From Cytophagaceae bacterium (GTDB lineage: Bacteria > Bacteroidota > Bacteroidia > Cytophagales > Spirosomataceae): a stretch of DNA of 6,631 nucleotides. The stretch spans positions 1 to 6,631 of the forward strand of contig JAIXRT010000221.1 in assembly GCA_027485075.1 (NCBI GenBank), in the 5' to 3' direction. The stretch's first letter is position 1; every line of letters begins with the position of its first letter. The notes under the pieces were generated by a model. That model saw nothing but the letters and a program-made list of their open reading frames with translations. It had not been told where the DNA came from and ran no database searches. The position numbers and the translations under genes are program-made. Shown here piece by piece: positions 1 to 5,531 of the stretch.

Positions 1-91
1 GTAAGAGGTAAGAGGTAAAAGGTAAAAGCTGAGAGGATTTTAATTGAATTTTTCATAAAATTCTCACTTCTTACATCTTACCTCTTACCTC
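1..91. repeat. Imperfect hairpin of inverted 7-base repeats
   Basis: The left arm is five tandem 7-base units: GTAAGAG (1-7), GTAAGAG (8-14), GTAAAAG (15-21), GTAAAAG (22-28) and CTGAGAG (29-35). The right arm is the same array inverted: TTCTCAC (61-67), TTCTTAC (68-74), ATCTTAC (75-81), CTCTTAC (82-88), then CTC. The pairing continues inward through ATTTTA (37-42) and TAAAAT (56-61), leaving a loop of about 13 bases at 43-55. The element starts at or before the window edge, so its full left arm may not be visible. No open reading frame lies in it. It could be a dispersed intergenic repeat, a MITE-like remnant, or a terminator or mRNA-stability hairpin for a gene to the left. The sequence alone cannot choose among these. 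Confidence 0.75.
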
Positions 92-98
92 AATTTCG

Positions 99-106
99 TA
101 TTTTCG
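99..106 (+). promoter_or_regulatory. Weak -7 box candidate for mtgA
   Basis: TATTTTCG matches the Bacteroidota -7 consensus TAnnTTTG at five of the six fixed positions. It ends 20 bases before the mtgA ATG, close to the spacing seen for the two stronger minus-strand boxes in this window (18 and 19 intervening bases). No -33 TTG is visible at the expected distance, because that stretch is the right arm of the 7-base-unit hairpin. Confidence 0.3.
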
Positions 107-125
107 CAAACCCAATCACTTATCC

Positions 126-920
126 ATGGCTAAACGCGTTGATCTATCCAATACCCCCCGAACCAGTACGCGTGGTTCGAAGTTCAGTCGCATGAAATCA
201 AGCGATTCCCCGAAAGCGGGCTGGACATTTAATCGGGTACTGGGACGCATAGGACGCTACTTTTTATACCTGTGGATCTCAACAATCGTTGCGGTCGTAC
301 TATTCAAATTTGTTCCTGTCTACTTCACCCCCACCATGATGGCGCGCAAAATAGATGCCATTCAAGCCGGTGAACCCTCGAAAATATCGAGCCAGTGGAC
401 GCCTTACAATCAACTAGACAGAAATGCCGCATTGGCCGCGATCGCTTCAGAAGATCAATTATTTCCGGATCACCATGGATTTGACTTTGATGCGATGTGG
501 GGTGCGGTCAACAATAATTTAAAGGGAAAGCGCATCAAGGGTGCGAGTACGATATCCCAACAAGTCGCCAAAAACGTATTTCTATGGCAAGGTAGAAGTT
601 ACCTGCGCAAAGGATTAGAAGCCTATTTTACCTTGATGATCGAACTCATTTGGGGTAAAAAGCGCATTATCGAGGTGTATTTGAACGTTGCTGAAACGGG
701 AAAAATGACCTTTGGCGTCGAAGCAGCCTCGCGAAAATATTACGGCCATTCCGCGGAAGAATTAAGCACCACCGAAGCGGCACGTTTGGCAGCTTGCCTA
801 CCCAATCCCATCCGATTCTCCGTGGCCTCCCCTTCTGGCTATGTGAACAAACGTACGCAAGCCATCAAAAGACAAATGAAAGCCTTAGGCGGAAAGAAAT
901 TCCTGCGCAGCATCGACTAA
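126..920 (+). CDS. mtgA: Monofunctional peptidoglycan glycosyltransferase MtgA
   Basis: This is a GT51-family glycosyltransferase that polymerises lipid II into glycan strands at the outer face of the inner membrane, without a transpeptidase domain. The 264-residue protein has a basic cytoplasmic N-terminus (1-42), one membrane segment (about 43-66), then the GT51 domain. Visible motifs are ASEDQLFPDHHGFD (107-120, catalytic Glu109), GASTISQQVAKN (139-150), and KKRIIEVYLNVAETG (178-192, second conserved Glu183). The length is typical of MtgA and the end falls after the GT51 domain, so it is not a broken class A PBP. The ATG is the only ATG in frame after an upstream TGA at 45-47. No Shine-Dalgarno sequence precedes it. 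Its stop overlaps the convergent ATL gene stop by 4 bases, so there is no room for a terminator between them. Confidence 0.95.
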   Translation: MAKRVDLSNTPRTSTRGSKFSRMKSSDSPKAGWTFNRVLGRIGRYFLYLWISTIVAVVLFKFVPVYFTPTMMARKIDAIQAGEPSKISSQWTPYNQLDRNAALAAIASEDQLFPDHHGFDFDAMWGAVNNNLKGKRIKGASTISQQVAKNVFLWQGRSYLRKGLEAYFTLMIELIWGKKRIIEVYLNVAETGKMTFGVEAASRKYYGHSAEELSTTEAARLAACLPNPIRFSVASPSGYVNKRTQAIKRQMKALGGKKFLRSID

Positions 921-1243
921 GCTAACTCCGTCGATGGATCCCAAAAATGTTGCTTAAAATCAATGATTTGGTCATTTTGGACGGCGACACCCTCCTGAGC
1001 CAGTAATTCCTGCATCCGATTTCCGCCAAAGAAATTCTTCCCAGTCAACACCCCATTGCGGTTAACTACGCGATGAGCCGGAACATCTGCCAACGTGTGT
1101 GAAGCGTTCATCGCCCAACCGACCATCCGAGCGCCACCTTTCATGCCTAAATACGCAGCAATCGCGCCATAGGATGTAACGCGACCCGATGGAATCTCGC
1201 GAACCACTTGATAAATCGCATCAAAGGCATTGATGTTATCCAT
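917..1243 (-). CDS. MGMT-family alkyltransferase-like (ATL) protein, no active Cys
   Basis: This is a 108-residue protein matching the C-terminal DNA-binding domain of O6-alkylguanine-DNA alkyltransferase. The sequence shows IPSGRVTSYGAIAAYLG (17-32, conserved Tyr25 and the helix-turn-helix start), GARMVGWAMNA (37-47, the region of the Arg finger, probably Arg39) and VPAHRVVNRNG (54-64). In MGMT the last motif is PCHRV with the alkyl-accepting Cys. Here Ala56 takes its place, so self-methylation should be impossible. Known ATL proteins (for example E. coli Atl, with PWHRV) bind O6-alkylguanine, flip the base and flag it for nucleotide excision repair. That role is inferred here from the family. 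The ATG overlaps the TAA of the upstream DUF3109 gene in TAATG, which suggests translational coupling in one operon. Confidence 0.9.
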   Translation of the reverse strand: MDNINAFDAIYQVVREIPSGRVTSYGAIAAYLGMKGGARMVGWAMNASHTLADVPAHRVVNRNGVLTGKNFFGGNRMQELLAQEGVAVQNDQIIDFKQHFWDPSTELA

Positions 1244-1815
1244 TAATCCAATTTACGCTCGTCGATTTCACGCTCTAATTCTGCATACCATTTGGTACCG
1301 AATTTACGAATCAACGGATCCTTAAGGAATTTATACACCGGTACACCTAACTCTTTTCCATGCGAACATGCATCTGAACAAATTGTCCAGCGCTCATAAT
1401 TAATCGCTTGATATTCAGCTAGTTTCTGGATTCGAATTGGATATAAATGACAGGAAATGGGTTTGCGAAAATCTGTTTTACCGGCAAAATAAGCTTGCTC
1501 GATGCCACATTTCAAATATCCCTTTTCGTCATAAATCGCATAGACACATTCACGTCCCTTGATAATTGGCGTAGAAAAATCACCGTCCTCTTCCCGAATG
1601 TAGGTACCTTGTTTTTCAATTTCGGCGATCCCATCTGCCGACAAAAATGGCCGAATTTCATCTTGAATGCGATCAATGATCGCTAATTCCGCTTCTTCCA
1701 ACGGCGCACCCAAATCCCCTTCCACGCAACATGCACCCTTACATTTGGTTAAATCACAAACAAAATACTCGTCGGCAATATCCTCACTAATAACAGTATC
1801 GTCAATTAAAATCAT
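1243..1815 (-). CDS. DUF3109 / YkgJ-like cysteine-cluster protein
   Basis: This is a 190-residue DUF3109-type protein, related to the YkgJ group of putative zinc- or iron-binding cysteine-cluster proteins. No biochemical function is established that I know of. Nine cysteines sit in the family pattern: Cys20, Cys25, Cys29 and Cys30 (CDLTKCKGACC), Cys90 (GREC), Cys103 (LKCG), Cys122 (KPISCHLYP), Cys146 and Cys150 (ICSDAC). The frame stays open upstream to 2184, but I place the start at MILIDD (ATG at 1815). The upstream 123 codons do not resemble the family and run antisense to the signal peptide and N-terminal part of the lytic transglycosylase. A strong -7 box also lies just before 1815. There is no signal peptide, so it is probably cytoplasmic. 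It is first in a TAATG-coupled pair with the ATL gene. Confidence 0.9.
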   Translation of the reverse strand: MILIDDTVISEDIADEYFVCDLTKCKGACCVEGDLGAPLEEAELAIIDRIQDEIRPFLSADGIAEIEKQGTYIREEDGDFSTPIIKGRECVYAIYDEKGYLKCGIEQAYFAGKTDFRKPISCHLYPIRIQKLAEYQAINYERWTICSDACSHGKELGVPVYKFLKDPLIRKFGTKWYAELEREIDERKLD

Positions 1816-1833
1816 GTGCGTTGGGCTAAAAAA

Positions 1834-1841
1834 CAAAGGTA
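1834..1841 (-). promoter_or_regulatory. -7 promoter box for the DUF3109-ATL operon
   Basis: On the minus strand this reads TACCTTTG, a full match to the Bacteroidota -7 consensus TAnnTTTG. A minus-strand TTG lies at 1864-1866, 22 bases upstream, slightly longer than the usual spacing to a -33 element. Transcription would start near 1830, giving a leader of about 15 bases before the ATG at 1815. The surrounding 12-mer CTTTACCTTTGT (1833-1844) is identical to the one before the methyltransferase operon. Confidence 0.6.
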
Positions 1842-1891
1842 AAGATAATCCGGCTGAATGCCACAAAAAGCAATAAATACCCAAAGCATCC

Positions 1892-1918
1892 GTTAAATCA
1901 GTTAAATTTGATAAATTT
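1892..1918 (+). repeat. Three tandem 9-base repeats before the LysM gene
   Basis: The stretch reads GTTAAATCA (1892-1900), GTTAAATTT (1901-1909) and GATAAATTT (1910-1918), followed by G at 1919. The repetition places two perfect -7-like boxes 9 bases apart immediately before the start codon of the lytic transglycosylase. The third, leftmost copy is degenerate for the box. Confidence 0.6.
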
Positions 1919-1919
1919 G
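1903..1919 (+). promoter_or_regulatory. Tandem -7 boxes for the lytic transglycosylase
   Basis: TAAATTTG occurs twice, at 1903-1910 and 1912-1919, and both match TAnnTTTG fully. The second ends 5 bases before the ATG at 1925. If used, transcription would begin at about 1923-1925 and the mRNA would be essentially leaderless. The first box would give a leader of about 10 bases. I see no TTG at the expected -33 distance for either box. Confidence 0.5.
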
Positions 1920-1924
1920 CACCC

Positions 1925-3448
1925 ATGAATTTAAAGCAATTGGTTTGTTGGCTCGCGTGCAGCATCGCAACTCCGATGTTTGCATCAAACACCGTTCCGG
2001 ATACCATTTCGATCGGAAATGTGCGTGTCGCCATCCATGCATCTGCCAAACCGATCTTTGATAAAGAATTTGCCATGCTCGGGGCAAATAAAAAATATGT
2101 GGCCTCTTTAGTTGAAAAGATGCGTTTATACTTTCCTGTGATCGAGCCAATCTTAGCACAGGGAAATGTTCCGGACGATTTCAAATTTTTGTGCGTTCAA
2201 GAAAGTAACTTAAATCCCAATGCCGTTTCTACTTCTGCCGCCGTGGGTTATTGGCAGTTTAAATTGGAAACAGCGAAGGATGTTGGCCTAAAAGTTGACA
2301 ATGAAATCGACGAACGCCGCCATATCCTTGAGGCTACCCGCGGTGCGGTCAATTATTTCAACCGCAATAATGGCGTGCTGCACAACTGGATGAGTACCTT
2401 ACTCTCCTACCGCGTGGGCCTAGGCACCATCAAAAAACTACCTTACACGGCGAATTGGGCGAATAAAACGGAAATTGAAGTGGACTCATCCACCGACTGG
2501 TATGTTATCCGTTTCTTGGCCTACAAGCATTTCTGGGCGGATCAATTAAATACCTTGCCCAAATCTGACTCCACGAGTTTAGTGACGTACGCAAATACGC
2601 GCGGAAAAAATCTATATGACTTATCTGACGAACTGAAGGTGAGCTATGATGATCTCAAGCGTTACAATGCCTGGATATTGAAAGATTTTGTACCAGACGA
2701 TAAAGCCTATACGTTGTATCATCCGTCCAATGTCAAAACTTATTTGTCGGAGACGCCACCGCAAGATTTGGTACTGACGGCCTCCTTAGATTCCACGAAG
2801 CTGTACGCACCCAATCTATCAAAAACTAAACGTACAAAGAATCAGCAAATCTTAAGTGATCAATTTGAAATTCGGAATCACGTGGTTACCGAAGGAGATA
2901 ACCTAAGTTCAATCGCGACGAAATACGAGATGAAATTAGGCGAATTGCTTAAGCTAAATGGCATCGACCAAACCGCAGTCATCCAAATTGGCCAAAAAAT
3001 CAAGGTGAATCGCCGCATTCCGATGCTCGAGATCATCGCGCAGAAATTAGATGAGAAGAGAAAAAATGCGCCAGCGGTAGAAAAATCGATCGAAGTAGCT
3101 CCCGTGGTTGTCGTAGAGGAAACAAGGAAAATCGAAACCATAGAGCCTAAAAAATCATTCTACATCGATCCGGCAGATTCCCGCGAAATCGTTATCAAAT
3201 CAGACAAAAAGGAAGCTGAAAAAATCATTGAGCAAACACAGATTGTGGAGAAAGCACCGGAGGTAGCCGCAGCGCAAACAAGTGCACCAGCGAATACCCA
3301 AGCTGCATTCCACGAAGTAAAAGCTGGTGAAACGCTATTTCGTATTTCGAAAATCTATCAAGTAAGTGTAGATGATTTGATTCTTTGGAATGGACTAGGG
3401 AAAGTACCTACGATTCAAGTAGGACAAAAAATCAAGGTAAAACCTTAA
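1925..3448 (+). CDS. Secreted lytic transglycosylase with LysM domains (MltD-like)
   Basis: This is a 507-residue family 1 (SLT-type) lytic transglycosylase expected to cleave the MurNAc-GlcNAc bond of peptidoglycan in the periplasm. An N-terminal signal peptide (1 to about 20, ending near PMFA) supports the start. The SLT domain spans about 60-200, with ESNLNP (93-98, catalytic Glu93), GYWQF (108-112) and the SYRVG stretch (161-165). A degenerate LysM-like segment lies at about 219-266. Two clear LysM domains follow, at 319-361 and 463-505, each ending in GQKIKV. They are separated by a Lys/Glu/Ala-rich linker (about 370-460) that probably spans the periplasm or wall. Unlike E. coli MltD, no canonical lipobox is seen: the Cys12 context WLAC is poor. 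The stop overlaps the convergent O-methyltransferase stop in TTAA. Confidence 0.93.
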   Translation: MNLKQLVCWLACSIATPMFASNTVPDTISIGNVRVAIHASAKPIFDKEFAMLGANKKYVASLVEKMRLYFPVIEPILAQGNVPDDFKFLCVQESNLNPNAVSTSAAVGYWQFKLETAKDVGLKVDNEIDERRHILEATRGAVNYFNRNNGVLHNWMSTLLSYRVGLGTIKKLPYTANWANKTEIEVDSSTDWYVIRFLAYKHFWADQLNTLPKSDSTSLVTYANTRGKNLYDLSDELKVSYDDLKRYNAWILKDFVPDDKAYTLYHPSNVKTYLSETPPQDLVLTASLDSTKLYAPNLSKTKRTKNQQILSDQFEIRNHVVTEGDNLSSIATKYEMKLGELLKLNGIDQTAVIQIGQKIKVNRRIPMLEIIAQKLDEKRKNAPAVEKSIEVAPVVVVEETRKIETIEPKKSFYIDPADSREIVIKSDKKEAEKIIEQTQIVEKAPEVAAAQTSAPANTQAAFHEVKAGETLFRISKIYQVSVDDLILWNGLGKVPTIQVGQKIKVKP

Positions 3449-4083
3449 CGCACGCGGAGCATATACAATCCATCCCGAAGCGGCAATAGCATCTTATCGA
3501 CGCGCGGATCATCCAAGCATTTTTGATTAAAGTCACGCAATGCTTGCGTCGATTTATCGCGTGCCGTCTCATCCACGATCTTGCCACTCCACAACACATT
3601 ATCCACTAAAATAATCCCACCCGGGCTCATTTTGTCGATGATCAAATCATAATAAAGTCCATAATTACGCTTGTCGGCATCGATAAACACCAAATCAAAC
3701 GGCCCATCAATCTTCGTCAACTCGTCTTTGGCATCTGCAATGCGGTAATCAATTTGCTCCTTGTAGTCCGAGCGATCAAAGAAAGAACGTGTGAAGGTTT
3801 CTAACTCTTCGTTGATATCAATAGTAATTAATCGTCCATTCGGAGTCAATCCTTCCGCTAAACACAAAGCTGAATAACCCGTAAAAGTGCCTATTTCGAG
3901 GATGGTGCTAGGCCGACAAACCTTCGCGAAAAACGACAAAAATCTTCCTTGCAAATGCCCGGAGAGCATGCGCGGCTGAAGAATCATGGCATGGGTTTCG
4001 CGGTCTAATTCTTGCAATAAAGGGGATGGCTCGCCTGAAAAGACGCGTGCATATTCCTCTATGGCAGAATCGATGAATTCCAT
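3445..4083 (-). CDS. Class I SAM-dependent O-methyltransferase (COMT/CCoAOMT type)
   Basis: This is a 212-residue member of the Methyltransf_3 family, which also contains catechol and caffeoyl-CoA O-methyltransferases and the bacterial tRNA uridine methyltransferase TrmR. Family hallmarks are MLSGHLQG (39-46), the SAM-binding loop LEIGTFTGYSA (62-72), the acidic strand ITIDIN (86-91), and the metal-binding residues Asp135 (VFIDADKRNYG, 132-142) and Asp161-Asn162 (LVDNVLWSGK, 159-168). The motifs support a divalent-metal-dependent, cytoplasmic enzyme. The substrate cannot be told from the sequence: a small catechol-like molecule or a tRNA hydroxyuridine are both possible. Its ATG overlaps the TAA of the upstream methyltransferase in TAATG, so the two are probably translated together. 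Confidence 0.92.
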   Translation of the reverse strand: MEFIDSAIEEYARVFSGEPSPLLQELDRETHAMILQPRMLSGHLQGRFLSFFAKVCRPSTILEIGTFTGYSALCLAEGLTPNGRLITIDINEELETFTRSFFDRSDYKEQIDYRIADAKDELTKIDGPFDLVFIDADKRNYGLYYDLIIDKMSPGGIILVDNVLWSGKIVDETARDKSTQALRDFNQKCLDDPRVDKMLLPLRDGLYMLRVR

Positions 4084-4853
4084 TATTTGATACCTGTGAA
4101 AAAGAAATCTAGGGATTCGGCAGGTTTGTCACTCAAGTAATAATCATCCACTTGAATGGAATTGACTAATTGATTACTTGATTTTGAAATAGCTAAACGG
4201 CTCATCCGATTGGCTATATCGTACGGAACTTGTAGCCACGTACGTGGCAATTTATACTGTAAATTGAAAATGTCCAATCGAGTAATTTTGGCTACTGATT
4301 TCTTATTCTCCTCGTAATAATGCATCACTTTTTCATTGCCGTGTACCCCTTCCGTGATCACTTGACTGAAATGTTTGGACATCAAGCCACTTAACTCAGC
4401 CGACACATATTCACGCACATGCCATGGATTACGTGTCAATGAAAACAGGCGATTCACCGTGGTCAGATACAATTTACCGCCCGGCTTTAATACACGCGCA
4501 GCTTCTGACAAAAAGAAATCATCATTTTCAATGTGCTCGATTACTTGAAATGTAATCACGTAATCAAAGTGATTGGAAGGCAAATCTTGCAAGGGAGGCA
4601 AGAACATATCGATGAACGTAAAGTTCGGATATTGCGCCGAAAGCGAATTCATTAATTCGGTGTTCTTGTCGACGCCCGTGTAGGCAGCAACCTTATCGGC
4701 TAATACACCTACACCACGACCCGTACCGCAACCGATTTCCAATACATTTCCTGAAACCAATTCGCTTACATGCATGTAAGGAAACAATAGGCGCTGGTGA
4801 ACAGGATTATCCGAAGGAATATCAGAAGAGGCAATTTCAGTCGTTTTATACAT
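4083..4853 (-). CDS. Class I SAM-dependent methyltransferase, substrate unknown
   Basis: This is a 256-residue Rossmann-fold methyltransferase of the broad Methyltransf_11/25 type. Motif I is VLEIGCGTGRG (37-47), followed by TGVDKN (59-64), motif II DYVITFQVIEHI (97-108) and motif III LKPGGKLYLTTVNR (122-135). The C-terminal part (about 145-256) carries no motif I recognise and probably sets substrate specificity. UbiG- and MenG-like enzymes share this core, but nothing visible supports a quinone assignment. There is no signal peptide or membrane segment. It is the first gene of a minus-strand pair with the O-methyltransferase, downstream of a perfect -7 box and an 18-base dyad. The ATG at 4853 has no Shine-Dalgarno sequence. 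Confidence 0.88.
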   Translation of the reverse strand: MYKTTEIASSDIPSDNPVHQRLLFPYMHVSELVSGNVLEIGCGTGRGVGVLADKVAAYTGVDKNTELMNSLSAQYPNFTFIDMFLPPLQDLPSNHFDYVITFQVIEHIENDDFFLSEAARVLKPGGKLYLTTVNRLFSLTRNPWHVREYVSAELSGLMSKHFSQVITEGVHGNEKVMHYYEENKKSVAKITRLDIFNLQYKLPRTWLQVPYDIANRMSRLAISKSSNQLVNSIQVDDYYLSDKPAESLDFFFTGIK

Positions 4854-4872
4854 CGTATGCTAAATTTGAGCA

Positions 4873-4880
4873 CAAAGGTA
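4873..4880 (-). promoter_or_regulatory. -7 promoter box for the methyltransferase operon
   Basis: The minus strand reads TACCTTTG, a full TAnnTTTG match. It lies inside CTTTACCTTTGT (4872-4883), identical to the 12-mer before the DUF3109-ATL operon. The distance to the start codon is within one base of that copy. The predicted start site is near 4869, leaving about a 15-base leader. No -33 TTG is visible; the 18-base dyad covers part of the upstream spacer. Confidence 0.6.
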
Positions 4881-4886
4881 AAGTTT

Positions 4887-4904
4887 TTACCTAAGATTAG
4901 GTAA
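4887..4904. promoter_or_regulatory. Perfect 18-base dyad, operator candidate
   Basis: TTACCTAAGATTAGGTAA is a perfect inverted repeat with 8-base arms and a 2-base GA spacer. It sits in the 59-base divergent region, centred about 26 bases upstream of the predicted methyltransferase transcription start and ending 8 bases before the alkB ATG. Size, symmetry and position fit a dimeric repressor or activator site that could act on both genes. Too few bases separate the arms for a stable RNA hairpin loop, so a terminator is unlikely. No regulator gene is in the window to match it with. Confidence 0.45.
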
Positions 4905-4912
4905 TTTGGTTC

Positions 4913-5515
4913 ATGCTTTCGCTATTCGCTTCACCGGAATCCCAGAATTTCCTCCCCTACGATGGAGCAGTGCACTACTATCCCAGCTTTTTATCTGTTG
5001 CAGAGGCAAGCCAATTTCAACGCGCGCTGGAAGAAACGATTCCTTGGGAATCAGATGTAGTTCATATTTTTGGCAAAACGATACCGATGCGGAGAAAAAT
5101 GGCCTGGTTTGCAGATGGCCAGCGACGCTATACCTATTCCGGCTCTGCCAAATTTGTCAATCCCTGGACGCCGGAGCTACTCGAACTCAAAAACCGCATA
5201 GAAAAGCAGTTAAACGTCTCTTTTAACGGTTGTTTGCTGAATTACTACCACGATGGTGCGGATGGCATGGGCTGGCATGCGGATGATGAAAAGAGCATTG
5301 TTCCCAACTCGTGCATCGCTTCGATCAGTTTAGGTGCTACGCGGAACTTCGATTTCAAACATCGGAAAACGGGTGAAAAAATTCGCATTCCATTACTTCC
5401 TGGCAGTTTATTGAGTATGGAGGGGGAAACCCAGCAGCATTGGCTTCACGCCTTGCCTAAGGCGCTGAAAATTCAGGCACCACGGGTAAATTTGACCTTC
5501 AGACAAATGGTTTGA
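4913..5515 (+). CDS. alkB: AlkB-family Fe(II)/2-oxoglutarate dioxygenase (ABH2-like)
   Basis: This is a 200-residue dioxygenase that should oxidatively remove methyl groups from bases such as 1-methyladenine and 3-methylcytosine, using iron, oxygen and 2-oxoglutarate. The core motif NYYHDGADGMGWHADDE (110-126) carries iron ligands His122 and Asp124. The third ligand is His179 (HALPK, 179-183). RVNLTFR (191-197) supplies the 2-oxoglutarate-binding Arg191 and the conserved Arg197. The segment around 58-85 (PMRRKMAWFADG, then YTYSG) resembles the substrate-side region of human ABH2 more than E. coli AlkB. The single-domain length is complete. The start is the first ATG in frame, 8 bases after the 18-base dyad. 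A TAATTTGG sequence at 4902-4909 is a weak -7 candidate that would give a leaderless mRNA. rlmB follows closely and may be co-transcribed. Confidence 0.93.
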   Translation: MLSLFASPESQNFLPYDGAVHYYPSFLSVAEASQFQRALEETIPWESDVVHIFGKTIPMRRKMAWFADGQRRYTYSGSAKFVNPWTPELLELKNRIEKQLNVSFNGCLLNYYHDGADGMGWHADDEKSIVPNSCIASISLGATRNFDFKHRKTGEKIRIPLLPGSLLSMEGETQQHWLHALPKALKIQAPRVNLTFRQMV

Positions 5516-5531
5516 AAAAAAATGCCGACCT

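Noticed and set aside
1..91. 7-base repeats as part of a CRISPR array or an insertion-sequence end
   Set aside because: Units are contiguous 7-mers without spacers, and there is no transposase or target duplication in view.
1447..1876. Two plus-strand open frames antisense to the DUF3109 gene
   Set aside because: They show no recognisable domain and mirror the codon structure of a clear gene on the other strand.
1902..2159. Minus-strand open frame over the start of the lytic transglycosylase
   Set aside because: It is antisense to a well-supported coding region and has no family features.
1816..2184. N-terminal extension of the DUF3109 frame by 123 codons
   Set aside because: It does not resemble the family, runs antisense to the signal peptide and N-terminal part of the lytic transglycosylase, and lies upstream of the best promoter box. 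ATG at 1815 gives the normal family length.
2878..3141. Minus-strand open frame within the LysM region
   Set aside because: Its low-complexity Ser/Thr/Phe composition is what the reverse strand of Lys/Glu-rich coding would give.
4906..5226. Plus-strand open frame overlapping the start of alkB
   Set aside because: It is an out-of-frame shadow. The alkB frame carries all the catalytic motifs.
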